Source: Maledivibacter halophilus (GTDB taxonomy: Bacteria; Bacillota; Clostridia; Peptostreptococcales; Caminicellaceae). Taken from it: a DNA stretch of 64,000 nucleotides. Within the stretch, counting starts at the first letter, position 1. Each line of letters begins with the position of its first letter. Positions 43,526-52,441 of this stretch are shown here, piece by piece. The position numbers and the translations under genes were made by a program. The DNA lies in NCBI RefSeq assembly GCF_900167445.1, contig NZ_FUZT01000004.1, positions 369,023-433,022 on the forward strand, given 5' to 3'. Under the pieces are notes generated by a model that saw nothing but the letters and a program-made list of their open reading frames with translations, was not told the origin of the DNA and made no database searches.

Positions 43526-43906
43526 ATGGGCAAGAAGGGTAATATAAGAAGAGTATATCCTGGAGGAAATACATACAAGGGCTTCTACTCATACTATGAC
43601 TATATTTTAGACCAGAAAAGTGCAAATAGAATCATGGTTATAAAAGGAGGCCCAGGAGTAGGGAAATCTCACTTTATGAAAAAGTTAGGAGAAGCAATGC
43701 TGGAAAAGGGATTTGATGTAGAATATCACCACTGTTCTTCTGATAATAATTCTGTTGATGGTGTAGTATTTCATAAACTAGGAGTAGCCCTTGTAGACGG
43801 AACAGCACCCCATGTAATAGATCCCAAAAACCCCGGAGCTGTTGATGAGATAATACACCCATTATGGATATTAGTCATAAGCATGTGTCTAAAAGGGGGA
43901 ATATGA
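43526..43906 (+). pseudogene. P-loop ATPase gene (PRK06851-like), truncated
   Basis: This is the best preserved of the repeated ATPase fragments: 126 residues with VYPGGNTYKGFYSYYDYILD, Walker A GGPGVGKSHFMKK (about residues 41-53), EYHHCSSDNNSVDGVVF and VALVDGTAPHVIDPKNPGA. As I recall, intact clostridial relatives have more than 350 residues and a second P-loop half. Here the frame derails after DEIIHPLWIL and ends. A good ribosome binding site (AAGGAG) remains, so a short product could be made, but it lacks the rest of the ATPase. Confidence 0.8.
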
Positions 43907-44137
43907 GTAATAGCAGGTATTTCGTGGAGTATGAGGTGGAGATATTTTTTTGTGGATAGGTGGGACAAGAGTATCAGGTGGACTTGGATTTTTTGGAAAA
44001 GCAATATAAAAATATTGAAGAAAAAGCATATTTTTTTAAAATGAATAAATGTATAGTTTTACAAATAATTGAAGGAAATTAAGAAATCATATAGAAGCAA
44101 AAACTATGTCAATAATAATTGATATAGGGGGATAAAC

Positions 44138-45346
44138 ATGGAAAATGCTATTTTAGATGGTAAAGTCATTAATGTATTTAAATTACTGGAAAATAGAGAT
44201 TATAGTAAAATAAAGAAAAATATACTTATGTTAAGAGAAGCAAGTAAAAATCATAGATTGAGATGTACTGATTGTGGAAATGTAGTACATTTTAGATTTA
44301 GTGAAGATATAACTGAGCATTTCTATCATTCAAAAGGAAGTAATAAAGATTGTCCATATAGTGAGTATAGTAAAGGTTTGACTGCTAATCAAAGAAAAGC
44401 AAAAAAAGTATTATTTAAACAACTTGAAAAAATATTTCCTGAATCAATTTCTAGCACTTATACTGAAAAAGTTATTAAAAATGTTGGTCGTGCTGACTTT
44501 TATTTTGAATTTAATAGTGGAGAAAAATTGGCTATAGATTATGTGAGGAAAATAAATTCTATTAATTTTAATAAGAAAAACCAAGCTTATAAGGATGCTG
44601 GTATAAATAATGTTTGGTTTTTAAATACTAAAGATTTCTACAATAAGATTTATACGAATCAAGAAGAAATGGAATTGAATAAAAGAATTGTATTAAATGA
44701 GTCTATAAATAAAGTAATAAGTTTTTTGGATGTTGATACTAAAGTAATTACTTTACTTAAAGATTTTCAATTTAATTATAAAGGTCATAAAATAGAAGAT
44801 ATTTTTGAAATAAATTATAATATCAATGATTTTATATTATCATCTAGTGGTAGATTTGAAGTCGATTTTTTTGATAAATATCATGTATGGAAAGAACATA
44901 ATAAAAAAGAATTTATTGAAGGAATTAAAATTCAAGAAGAACTCGAAAGAGAACGTGAAAAAAGAAAAAAGGAATATGAAGAAATATTAAATAAACAAAA
45001 TGAAGAAAAATTGGAACTTATTTCTGAAATAATGGCTCGAAGAGATATTGTAAATAAAAAAGATAATAAGAGTTCTATAATAAAAAAAGAGAAGAAATAT
45101 CAAAAAAATACACATAGAAAAATTAGTCATAATGAAGCAAATATTATATTAAGAAAAATTGGTACAAAGCATATTACAAAAGATGAAGCTGAATCCTTAT
45201 ATTTCTATATTGTAGAAAATATAAATTGTTTACATGATCTTGATATAAATTTAAATGAATTAAAAATAAAGGCATCAAGTTCACTTGGAAAGATTAATAA
45301 TACAAGTATAAGAAAATGGCTAGTAGAAATAAAATACATAAAATAA
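44138..45346 (+). CDS. CoiA-like nuclease-fold protein
   Basis: The 402-residue protein has an N-terminal zinc ribbon CTDCGNVVHFRF (Cys43, Cys46) followed by HFYHSKGSNKDCPY. Then come QRKAKKVLFKQLEKIFPES, GRADFYFEF and LAIDYVRKINSINFNKKNQ, ending GINNVWFL. This order matches CoiA-like competence proteins, whose restriction-endonuclease fold has R-A-D then A-I-E; here the second acid is Asp. A charged coiled coil (about 255-330) and a C-terminal helical domain follow. GGGGGA precedes the ATG. No comEC or other competence gene is near, so an accessory DNA-processing or defence role is as likely as transformation. Confidence 0.6.
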   Translation: MENAILDGKVINVFKLLENRDYSKIKKNILMLREASKNHRLRCTDCGNVVHFRFSEDITEHFYHSKGSNKDCPYSEYSKGLTANQRKAKKVLFKQLEKIFPESISSTYTEKVIKNVGRADFYFEFNSGEKLAIDYVRKINSINFNKKNQAYKDAGINNVWFLNTKDFYNKIYTNQEEMELNKRIVLNESINKVISFLDVDTKVITLLKDFQFNYKGHKIEDIFEINYNINDFILSSSGRFEVDFFDKYHVWKEHNKKEFIEGIKIQEELEREREKRKKEYEEILNKQNEEKLELISEIMARRDIVNKKDNKSSIIKKEKKYQKNTHRKISHNEANIILRKIGTKHITKDEAESLYFYIVENINCLHDLDINLNELKIKASSSLGKINNTSIRKWLVEIKYIK

Positions 45347-45451
45347 CATAAAAAAGTAAATATGTTCTATGTTTTAATAGTTTGTGAGTGATGTAGAAAA
45401 CAATGGAATGATATAGATGTATTCAATTCATGAGTTGAATTTTATTTTGAG

Positions 45452-45500
45452 ATATAAAAATGGCAGTTGCTAAATTAGTAGCTGCCATTTTTATATTTGT
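45452..45500 (+). terminator. Strong terminator of the CoiA-like gene
   Basis: Arms 45452-45473 and 45476-45497 pair at nearly every position around TGGCAG/CTGCCA and are followed by TTTTTATATTT. Confidence 0.85.
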
Positions 45501-45604
45501 ATAACGTAAAATACCTGCTGTGACATGCTCCATTTGTGGTATACAATTAAAATAATATACTGTTCTTTATAAAGGGAGCATATTCATAAGAGGAGAGGTT
45601 TAAA

Positions 45605-45662
45605 TTCGACAAAACTAGTCAAAGGAATTTTACAAAATTTGCGTAATTAAAATAGTTGTGAG
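45605..45662 (+). repeat. Shared upstream sequence, copy 1 (also at 61095)
   Basis: TTCGACAAAA, TAGTCAAAGGAATTT, AAATTTGC and ATAGTTGT occur in the same order and spacing at 61095-61150. TTCGACAAAA is the complement of TTTTGTCGAA, a good Spo0A box. It lies about 120 bp before the gene at 45780. Confidence 0.6.
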
Positions 45663-45779
45663 GTAAAAGTTGTGAACAGATAATAAGGTGACAGTAAATA
45701 CACTATCAATTACTGTTAAGAAACTAGCAACTCATTATCTTTATTATTACAGATATTTTTATAGGAACGGAGATTTAGT

Positions 45780-47489
45780 ATGTATGACTTTAGTGAACGT
45801 ATAAATTTACAGAATATGAAAAATAGTAGTTTGTTAAGAAATGGAAGTGGTGAAGAATACATTAAAAAATATTTGCTAGATTTATATGGAAGAGTTTTAC
45901 AACTGTGTTATAAATATAATAAAACAATTGAAGCAATTAGGATTCAACAAGAATATTTTGGAGAGTATGTAATTTTACCTAAAATTGAATATTCTGACAA
46001 AGGAATTCAATTGGAAAAGAAAATACTAAGTAAATTACCCATCAACAAAAACTATGAATTAGATAGGAAAGAAGATAAAATTGCAGTAACAAATTTTCTT
46101 TTGCAAGAATATAAACAAATGTTGAATAAGGAGTTGTTAAACTCTAGCAAAGAAAATTTACTTATGTTATTTTATTCTATATCAAGTATGATTAGTTATA
46201 TATCTATGGGTAGCGCATATCTTTTTAAGCACAAGGCACCTGATGCTGAAGAAAAAGATATAAATATCCAAAACATGATAATTGATACAATCGGATTAAT
46301 ACATAGTGAAGCTGAGTTAGAGATAGGTAGCATACTGGGTGTAGAAAAGAAAAGTTGTGAATATCTTATTGGTTTGATTTTAAATGAAGATTTAGATTAT
46401 CCTGAAGAAGAAAGAGTGACAATAAATATAGATAATATTTTTTTGTTTACTGATAAAATAATATATACTTTAGTAATAAAGAAAAGTATAAACAATTTAT
46501 CGCATTATGGGGTCAAGTTTAGAATAAATGAGAATAATTTATGCTTTGATGATGATTTTAAAGATAAGCTGAAACTATATTCAGAAACTATTTATAATTC
46601 ATCAGTTGATATAAATAGTTCAGAAGCTAATGCTATATTCTTACAATTTGAGAAAAAAGAGGGATATTCAATCAAAATATTAGAAGACTATATAAAAAAA
46701 ATAGAAGGTAAATATCTTAATATACAACATATAAGTAATATTGTTGAAGATAAACTCCTATATTATGATATGCATATAGCTACGGGAGCCAATGTCGAAA
46801 ATATCAAAAAAATAATACAAGCCATTTCTTTAAGAAAGCCAGAAGGGAGCTTGGAAGATGCTATCTTATCAACTGATAATAGAGTTTTTAGGGCTCCGAT
46901 TATAAAAGTTGATAATTATTTTATTGTTTCTTACTATATGCTAGTTGAGGCATCACATTATCTAAGATATAGGATTTTAAGAAAAGAACTTTCAAATGAT
47001 GGTAATTTAAAAAAGCAGATAAAGAAATTATATGATGAAAAAGAACTTAAGGATTTAAAAGAGCTCATTATGAAATATGGTGTACCAGGGGATGTAAGCT
47101 TTGAACTTGAGAGCAAAAAAGAACTTAAATCTTTATTTAAAGAAAAGGGTATTACTAAAGAACTGGATTTTTACTTTGTTTATAATAAAACTTTATATAC
47201 AATGGAGTATAAAAATCAAGATATAGATAGAAATATATTTGAGATCAGTAAATCTTATAGCAGAAACAAGTCAAATATTAATAAACATTTAAGATTAGTA
47301 GATATAATTAGAAAAAATAAGTCATTATTTGAGAAGGTTCTAGCGATAGAATTCACCAATATTAAATCATTTTTAGTATTTAAGTATAAGAATTCCTTCT
47401 CAGATTTTTACAGAGGAAATGACATATTTTCTTGTAGCTATAATGAATTTTATGATTGGTGTAAGGAATTAATATGTTATGATAAGTAA
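45780..47489 (+). CDS. Hypothetical protein with candidate C-terminal PD-(D/E)xK site
   Basis: The 569-residue protein has no recognised family. Residues 460-480 read ELDFYFVYNKTLYTMEYKNQ, with Asp463 and Glu476-x-Lys478 in the spacing of a PD-(D/E)xK nuclease core. The upstream 450 residues are helical, with a hydrophobic patch around LLMLFYSISSMISYISMG. The terminal residues are aromatic and acidic. An ACGGAG site precedes the ATG. It is isolated, with a long upstream region shared with hamA. A defence or restriction-like nuclease is the best guess, unproven. Confidence 0.5.
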   Translation: MYDFSERINLQNMKNSSLLRNGSGEEYIKKYLLDLYGRVLQLCYKYNKTIEAIRIQQEYFGEYVILPKIEYSDKGIQLEKKILSKLPINKNYELDRKEDKIAVTNFLLQEYKQMLNKELLNSSKENLLMLFYSISSMISYISMGSAYLFKHKAPDAEEKDINIQNMIIDTIGLIHSEAELEIGSILGVEKKSCEYLIGLILNEDLDYPEEERVTINIDNIFLFTDKIIYTLVIKKSINNLSHYGVKFRINENNLCFDDDFKDKLKLYSETIYNSSVDINSSEANAIFLQFEKKEGYSIKILEDYIKKIEGKYLNIQHISNIVEDKLLYYDMHIATGANVENIKKIIQAISLRKPEGSLEDAILSTDNRVFRAPIIKVDNYFIVSYYMLVEASHYLRYRILRKELSNDGNLKKQIKKLYDEKELKDLKELIMKYGVPGDVSFELESKKELKSLFKEKGITKELDFYFVYNKTLYTMEYKNQDIDRNIFEISKSYSRNKSNINKHLRLVDIIRKNKSLFEKVLAIEFTNIKSFLVFKYKNSFSDFYRGNDIFSCSYNEFYDWCKELICYDK

Positions 47490-47657
47490 AGCCAAATTTT
47501 AAAATTGTAATAGGACAAGCGTATTTTCTTTAATTCGTTCAACCTTAAGTTTTCAGCAGTATCTAGTGATTGTATTGTTATTGTATATGGCAGGTAAAAT
47601 GAAGTTTTTCTAATAATAATATGCACTCCACTACAACACGAACAGTCAACTGAAAAC

Positions 47658-47804
47658 ATGGATGATATATTTAAATTACTAATTGACAATTAGACTGAAA
47701 ACATACAAATAATAATTGATATGACAAGTACTAATCATAAAGAAATAGACGAAGACACTAGCAAACTTATAGAAATAATAGAATTAGAAATAACCCATGA
47801 TTGA
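47658..47804 (+). pseudogene. Short interrupted frame between two accessory genes
   Basis: ATG begins MDDIFKLLIDN, then a TAG, then TENIQIIIDMTSTNHKEIDE and on to ELEITHD. If the stop is a mutation, this would be a 48-residue acidic helical protein; an antitoxin-like size, but no toxin partner is evident. The rest of 47490-47840 shows nothing else. Confidence 0.3.
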
Positions 47805-47859
47805 CTCTATTCTTACACTTTTGGGATGAAATATATTTGATATGGAGGAAATTATTATT

Positions 47860-48423
47860 ATGGAAAAATTTATAGTAATAATGAGTGAAAAAAGCACTTT
47901 TGGTTGGATATTATTAATAGCATTATTCATATCTATGCTAAATTTAATATTTAATAAACCGATAAAAATATTCATATACAATAAAAAATGTAGAGCGTAC
48001 TTTGACACAAAAAGAAAATTCAAGAAAAAAGATGAGATTTATTGTTTTATAAGGGAATACTTTTGCAATAAGAAAAATCATAAAGTTGACCATAGATTAT
48101 ATTTGAATGAGAACTTAAATTCTAATTTATCTTTTGATTATTTAGGAACAGTGACTTTTTTATTAACTACTTTAGTAGTGATAACAACAAGTGATACTCT
48201 AAAGGTAAATAATATTCTACCTATCTTATATGTGATAGTAAATTTATTTCTAATAACTTTAATGATAAAAATAGGTTTTGAAGTATATAAAATGCATGAA
48301 AAAAATTTTTATAGATCAAGCCTACAGATTTTAGATGAAGTAGAGAAATCAAAAGATTATATTTGTGGTATGTATATGATAAATTACTTATTGTATGATT
48401 CATCAAAGATTAAAAATAAATAA
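47860..48423 (+). CDS. Hypothetical membrane protein, three helices
   Basis: The protein has about 187 residues with membrane helices at about 13-30 (FGWILLIALFISMLNLIF), 95-110 (LGTVTFLLTTLVVITT) and 118-138 (NILPILYVIVNLFLITLMI). A basic loop with several cysteines lies between the first two. The family is not recognised. An earlier ATG at 47842 overlaps the ribosome binding site GGAGGAAA, so 47860 is chosen. It could be the membrane partner of a neighbouring accessory protein, but nothing in the sequence proves it. Confidence 0.6.
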   Translation: MEKFIVIMSEKSTFGWILLIALFISMLNLIFNKPIKIFIYNKKCRAYFDTKRKFKKKDEIYCFIREYFCNKKNHKVDHRLYLNENLNSNLSFDYLGTVTFLLTTLVVITTSDTLKVNNILPILYVIVNLFLITLMIKIGFEVYKMHEKNFYRSSLQILDEVEKSKDYICGMYMINYLLYDSSKIKNK

Positions 48424-48440
48424 GAAATTATCTAATTAGT

Positions 48441-48474
48441 TATAATAAATAATTTGGAATTATTTATTATTATA
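48441..48474. terminator. AT-rich hairpin after the membrane protein gene
   Basis: TATAATAAATAATT pairs with AATTATTTATTATTATA across a 3-base loop. The all-AT stem gives a weak terminator. Confidence 0.5.
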
Positions 48475-48810
48475 TTATCCAATCCCATATGAATATATAT
48501 ATACTTAAAATGAGGAGTTAAAAGAATTATGGACAAAACGGGAAATGTTAGAAAAGTATATTTTGGAGGTAACACATACAAAGGTTCTATTCATTCTATG
48601 ATGCTATCTTTGACCAAGAAAGTGCAAAAAGAATTATGGGTATAAAAGGGCGACTAGAAGTAGGAGAATCAATGGTTGATGAGAGGTTTAACGTACAGTA
48701 TAATCATTGTTCTTATGATAATAATTCTATTTGTAGTATTTTATGAAGTTGTATTAGCACTTATTGATGGCACATAACACCATGTAGTAAATCCCAAAAT
48801 CTCTCCATTT
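48463..48810 (+). pseudogene. Remnant of the repeated P-loop ATPase gene (longest decayed copy)
   Basis: The leader (CCCATATGAATATATATATA, GAGGAGTTAAAAG) is followed by about 280 bp matching the 43.5 kb copy: KVYFGGNTYKG, the region of DQESAKRIMGIKGR, then YNHCSYDNNS and the VVNPK region. There are several frameshifts and stops, and the Walker A lysine region is destroyed. It also lacks the MITE-like insertion. Confidence 0.85.
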
Positions 48811-49190
48811 TATTTTACCATTCACAGATGTGACTGGCAATTAGAAATACCGATATTTTGGCAAATAGGAATGAAAAGTTTTTCCAATTTAAAACTAAAT
48901 TTGGCGTATCGAACTATTGACATGGGGGGGATGATAGGCTTTATAATGCCAAGCTCTTTATTTTCAACGGGCTTTATAATCATACCCGCAGAGACTCAAT
49001 GGCAATAGCAAACTTCATTACTGGAAAGAGTTCAGGAAAATTATTTGCCAGAATTTCTCCAAATTTGATTGCCGGTAACAGCAATACATCTCTTCACTGA
49101 GTGCAAAGCATCACCTGCGAAGAAAGGTTCATAGGATTCAGCTAAGAGACATGGATAATTCAAACCATTATACATAATAAATTTTACTAT
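48811..49190. other. Gene-free region of different base composition
   Basis: About 48830-49150 looks richer in G and C than its surroundings and has no intact frame. The minus strand has a short open stretch reading AIKFGEILANNFPELFPVMK, which I cannot assign. It is probably a remnant of imported DNA. Confidence 0.35.
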
Positions 49191-49201
49191 TGAGGTGACA
49201 A

Positions 49202-49990
49202 GTGAAATCAATTGAGACTTTTATAATGAGGTATTATTATAAAAAAATAAATGAGCCCATTAAATATGAGAATAGAGAATTTAAAGAAAATGTATACAAA
49301 TATATTGAAGATTATTTAGTTATGAAAAAATTATCTAGTGATTATCAAGTATTTTTTTCAGAGAGTGAAAGTAGAGAATGGAGTGAGAAAAAGTCTTACA
49401 TATGGGATGATATTATTGATCTACTAATTCGTAACGCCTTATTCTATGGGAATTGCACTTCAAAATTCACTGAGAAAATTGTAAGCACTATTAGATTTTA
49501 TTGTGGAAATATTTATAGTTCTATAAATTCATTTTTAAGAGAAGATGGACAATTATTTAAAGAAAGAGATTATTATTACCATCAAATGATTTCTCATATT
49601 GAAAACTTTGATTATATTTTCGCAAGAAAAAGTATAAGTGAAAACATGATAACTTTTAGATGGATGAGCAAGAGTGGATTTGAAAATGCAGTTGGCTGTA
49701 AGCTAAAAGAAGTTGAACCAGGACTTGTTTATAAAGATAAAGCATATTTGAGTACAAGTAAAAATTTGTATTATGACCATTATAATAAAACAACTTATGA
49801 TGAGTCGGATGGGGTTGTGTTATTAATATTGAAAGTTAAGAATGGAATTAGAGCAATTGATGTTTCACTAGTTGCAATAAGGTATGATGAAGCTGAAATA
49901 TTGATTGACAAAGGAACTAAAATTAAAATTATAGAATCTGTTGTAATTAAAAGTAATAATGCTATATTTGTAGGAGAGTTAATACAGTAA
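49202..49990 (+). CDS. Probable mono-ADP-ribosyltransferase (R-S-E class)
   Basis: The 262-residue protein lacks a signal peptide. It carries the three motifs of R-S-E ADP-ribosyltransferases in correct order and spacing: Arg153 in ITFRWMS, STS at 184-186 in AYLSTSKN, and Glu230-x-Glu232 in DEAEILIDKGTKIKI. An upstream helical part contains NIYSSINSFLREDG, like the IN..LR segment of clostridial actin-modifying toxins. It should transfer ADP-ribose from NAD to a protein or nucleic acid. It stands alone with a GTG start after GAGGTG. No immunity gene is obvious. It could be a phage or element effector, defence gene or toxin. Confidence 0.65.
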   Translation: MKSIETFIMRYYYKKINEPIKYENREFKENVYKYIEDYLVMKKLSSDYQVFFSESESREWSEKKSYIWDDIIDLLIRNALFYGNCTSKFTEKIVSTIRFYCGNIYSSINSFLREDGQLFKERDYYYHQMISHIENFDYIFARKSISENMITFRWMSKSGFENAVGCKLKEVEPGLVYKDKAYLSTSKNLYYDHYNKTTYDESDGVVLLILKVKNGIRAIDVSLVAIRYDEAEILIDKGTKIKIIESVVIKSNNAIFVGELIQ

Positions 49991-50249
49991 ATTTACTATG
50001 TATAACAAAACATTAGCATATGGGTGTGAGCACTGGAGGCTAGGTAACAGCAAGTCGATAAGGGTTGGCAAAAAGAAGGTAGAATTATATTGATTACTCT
50101 TGTCTATTAGATGAGATAATAGGTGAAAAAAGGAAATGAAAACGACCAATCCCTTTATCTTCAAGAAAGAGTTAAGATTGAAATTATGAAAAGTTTAAGT
50201 TTATCGTTGGAGAAAACATAAAAGGGCTAGAGTAGTGATGAATAAATAG

Positions 50250-50465
50250 CTACACCTTCTCCCCATCCCCAAAAACAAAATAACCCTCAAATCGACCACC
50301 AAGAGCTTCAGCAATCTGCTGAAGTTCTTTTTCTGAAAAATTATCCCTATTTAATTTATTGGTTAAATTCTGTCTAGAAGTACCAATGGCAATCGCTAAA
50401 TCAGTGATTGTCATTTTTTTACGTCTAAGAACAATACGAATTTTTTCACCCATTGTTAAAGTCAT
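50250..50465 (-). CDS. Xre-type HTH regulator of the mobile element
   Basis: The protein has about 71 residues with IRIVLRRKKMTITDLAIAIG and TSRQNLTNKLNRDNFSEKEL forming the HTH, and a C-terminal ALGGRFEGYFVFGDGEKV, a pattern seen in small regulators beside element replication or partition genes. It is divergent from parA, so it probably regulates both. The ATG at 50465 follows GAAGGTGTGAT and is preferred over the GTG at 50474. Part of its coding sequence (50310-50328) forms a CTTCAGCA/TGCTGAAG stem. Confidence 0.8.
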   Translation of the reverse strand: MTLTMGEKIRIVLRRKKMTITDLAIAIGTSRQNLTNKLNRDNFSEKELQQIAEALGGRFEGYFVFGDGEKV

Positions 50466-50554
50466 AAATATCACACCTTCAAAAAGTCTTTATACAGATA
50501 ATATACACTAAAATCTAGACTAGAGCAACAAATATACTTCTAAAGAAACTTAAT

Positions 50555-50616
50555 AGTTTACAATATTATTGACATAAGATATAATAAAATATACAAAGAC
50601 ACTAAAAAGTTTACAA
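50555..50616 (+). promoter_or_regulatory. parA promoter with flanking direct repeats
   Basis: TTGACA (50569-50574), 17 bases and TACAAA (50592-50597) form a promoter. Direct repeats AGTTTACAA at 50555-50563 and 50608-50616 flank it and are candidate operators for the divergent Xre protein or for ParB. Confidence 0.65.
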
Positions 50617-50637
50617 AAAAGAATGGAGGGAAATTTA

Positions 50638-51423
50638 ATGTCAAGTAAAGTAATAGCAATAGCCAATCAAAAGGGAGGGGTAGGTAAGACTACCACAACA
50701 ATGAATCTAGGCTATGCATTGGCAGAGCAGGGTAAAAAGGTTCTATTAATTGATTTTGACCCACAGAGCAACTTAGCAATGTGTATGGGAGTTGACCGAC
50801 CAGAAGAATTAGATACCACAATCTATCATCTTATGATGGGAGTTATTGAGGAAAAAGAGCTGCCTTCTAAGGAAGATTACATTATATCAAATGGAAAATT
50901 AGATTTCATACCCTGTAGCATTGAGCTGTCAGCAGTTGAGGTCAATTTAGTCAATGCAATGAGCAGGGAATTAACCTTAAAATCAATTATCCAGGAGGTT
51001 AAGGAATCATATGATTACATCATTATCGACTGTATGCCTTCACTAGGAATGCTAACCATTAATGCTCTAGTAGCTTGTGATACCGTACTAATAACTGCTA
51101 CTCCCCAGTATTTATCAGCTAAAGGATTAGAGCTTCTTTTAAAGACAATTATCAAAGTAAAAAGAAGAATCAATCCTAATATTGAAATTGACGGTATTCT
51201 CATCACTATGTTTACCCAAAGAACAATTCTTTCTAAGGAAATAGTAAAGCTAATTGATGAAGCCTATGGAAAACAGATCAGAGTATTTAATAGTAAAATC
51301 CCTGCTTCTGTCAAGGTAGGAGAATCTAATTTAAGAAATAAAAGCATTATTGAATATAAAAGGAAAAATAAAGTAGCTCAAGCATATATAGACTTTGGAA
51401 GGGAGTACATAAGCTATGAGTAA
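50638..51423 (+). CDS. parA: ParA/Soj-family partition ATPase
   Basis: The protein has about 261 residues with the deviant Walker A IANQKGGVGKTTTTMNLGYAL (residues 6-20), Walker A' LLIDFDPQSNLAMCMG and Walker B YIIIDCMPSLGMLTINAL. It segregates DNA with a ParB partner, here encoded next with an 8-bp overlap. On conjugative elements the pair maintains the circular excised form. An earlier ATG at 50623 overlaps GGAGGG, so 50638 is chosen. Confidence 0.93.
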   Translation: MSSKVIAIANQKGGVGKTTTTMNLGYALAEQGKKVLLIDFDPQSNLAMCMGVDRPEELDTTIYHLMMGVIEEKELPSKEDYIISNGKLDFIPCSIELSAVEVNLVNAMSRELTLKSIIQEVKESYDYIIIDCMPSLGMLTINALVACDTVLITATPQYLSAKGLELLLKTIIKVKRRINPNIEIDGILITMFTQRTILSKEIVKLIDEAYGKQIRVFNSKIPASVKVGESNLRNKSIIEYKRKNKVAQAYIDFGREYISYE

Positions 51424-52441
51424 AAAGAAACTACAGAGCTTTGAGGATATGTTTGGTAAAGAAATGCTGGAAGCAGATGAAAAAGAAGAAACAGCAGGAG
51501 TTATTGAACTGGATATAGATATATTAGTGCCATTTAAAGCTCATCCATTTAAGCTATACGAAGGTCAAAGACTAGATGATATGGTTGAAAGCATTAAGGA
51601 ATTAGGTATCATTATCCCCATCATAGTAAGACCAACAGACGATGGGAAATATGAAATTTTAAGTGGTCATAATCGTGTAAATGCAGGAAAAATAGCAGGA
51701 CTTGAAAAAATTCCCACTGTTATTAAGGAAGATTTAACAGATGATGAAGCATTCTTAATTGTAACAGAAACCAATTTAATACAGCGTTCCTTTACAGATT
51801 TAACCCATTCAGAAAGAGCTTCTGTTATAGCATCAAGACACGAGGCTATGAAAAGTCAAGGAGTAAGAAGTGATTTGTTTAATGAAATTGAACGGCTATC
51901 AAAGACTGATGAAATAAAGGATTTTGGAACTTCTGCCCCAATGGGGCGGAGGTTGGAAGCAAGAGAAAAGGTAGGGAAAGAATATAATCTATCCAAAAAC
52001 TCCATAGCAAGATATTTAAGAATATCAAAATTAATAAAGCCATTTCAAAGCTGCATAGATGAAGGTAAAATACCTATTCGTGGAGGAGTGGATTTATCAT
52101 ATTTACAAGAGGAAGAACAGCAGCTAGTTTACTCTGTGTTTGCAGAAATAAAGGGTGCAAAAATAGATATGAAAAAGGCAGAGCTTATTCGTTCAGCTTC
52201 TAAAAACAAGGAACTGACAAGGAAAATAGCTGCTGGTATTATCCAAGGAAAAATAAAGAAGAAGAAAAAAGGAAGACCATCCCACTTTAAATTGAAGAAT
52301 AAAATAGTAGATAAATTTTTTACTCCTAAGCATAAATCAAAAGAGATAGAAGAAGTTATAGAAAAGGCATTAGCTCTATATTTCAGCCAGCAAGAAGAAA
52401 ATAATAGTGACGATATGAAGGGGGAATTAATTGGTGAATAA
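51416..52441 (+). CDS. parB: ParB/RepB-family partition protein
   Basis: The 341-residue protein has an N-terminal ParB nuclease-like domain with IDILVPFKAHPFKLYEGQRL, IIPIIVRPTDDGKYEILSGHNR (the GHNR box binding CTP in ParB) and TETNLIQRSFTDLTHSERA. The middle HTH includes LSKNSIARYLRISKLI, and the C terminus is lysine-rich (KIKKKKKGRP). It overlaps parA by 8 bp. It binds parS-like sites, none of which I could identify by eye. It belongs to the mobile element core. Confidence 0.9.
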   Translation: MSKKKLQSFEDMFGKEMLEADEKEETAGVIELDIDILVPFKAHPFKLYEGQRLDDMVESIKELGIIIPIIVRPTDDGKYEILSGHNRVNAGKIAGLEKIPTVIKEDLTDDEAFLIVTETNLIQRSFTDLTHSERASVIASRHEAMKSQGVRSDLFNEIERLSKTDEIKDFGTSAPMGRRLEAREKVGKEYNLSKNSIARYLRISKLIKPFQSCIDEGKIPIRGGVDLSYLQEEEQQLVYSVFAEIKGAKIDMKKAELIRSASKNKELTRKIAAGIIQGKIKKKKKGRPSHFKLKNKIVDKFFTPKHKSKEIEEVIEKALALYFSQQEENNSDDMKGELIGE

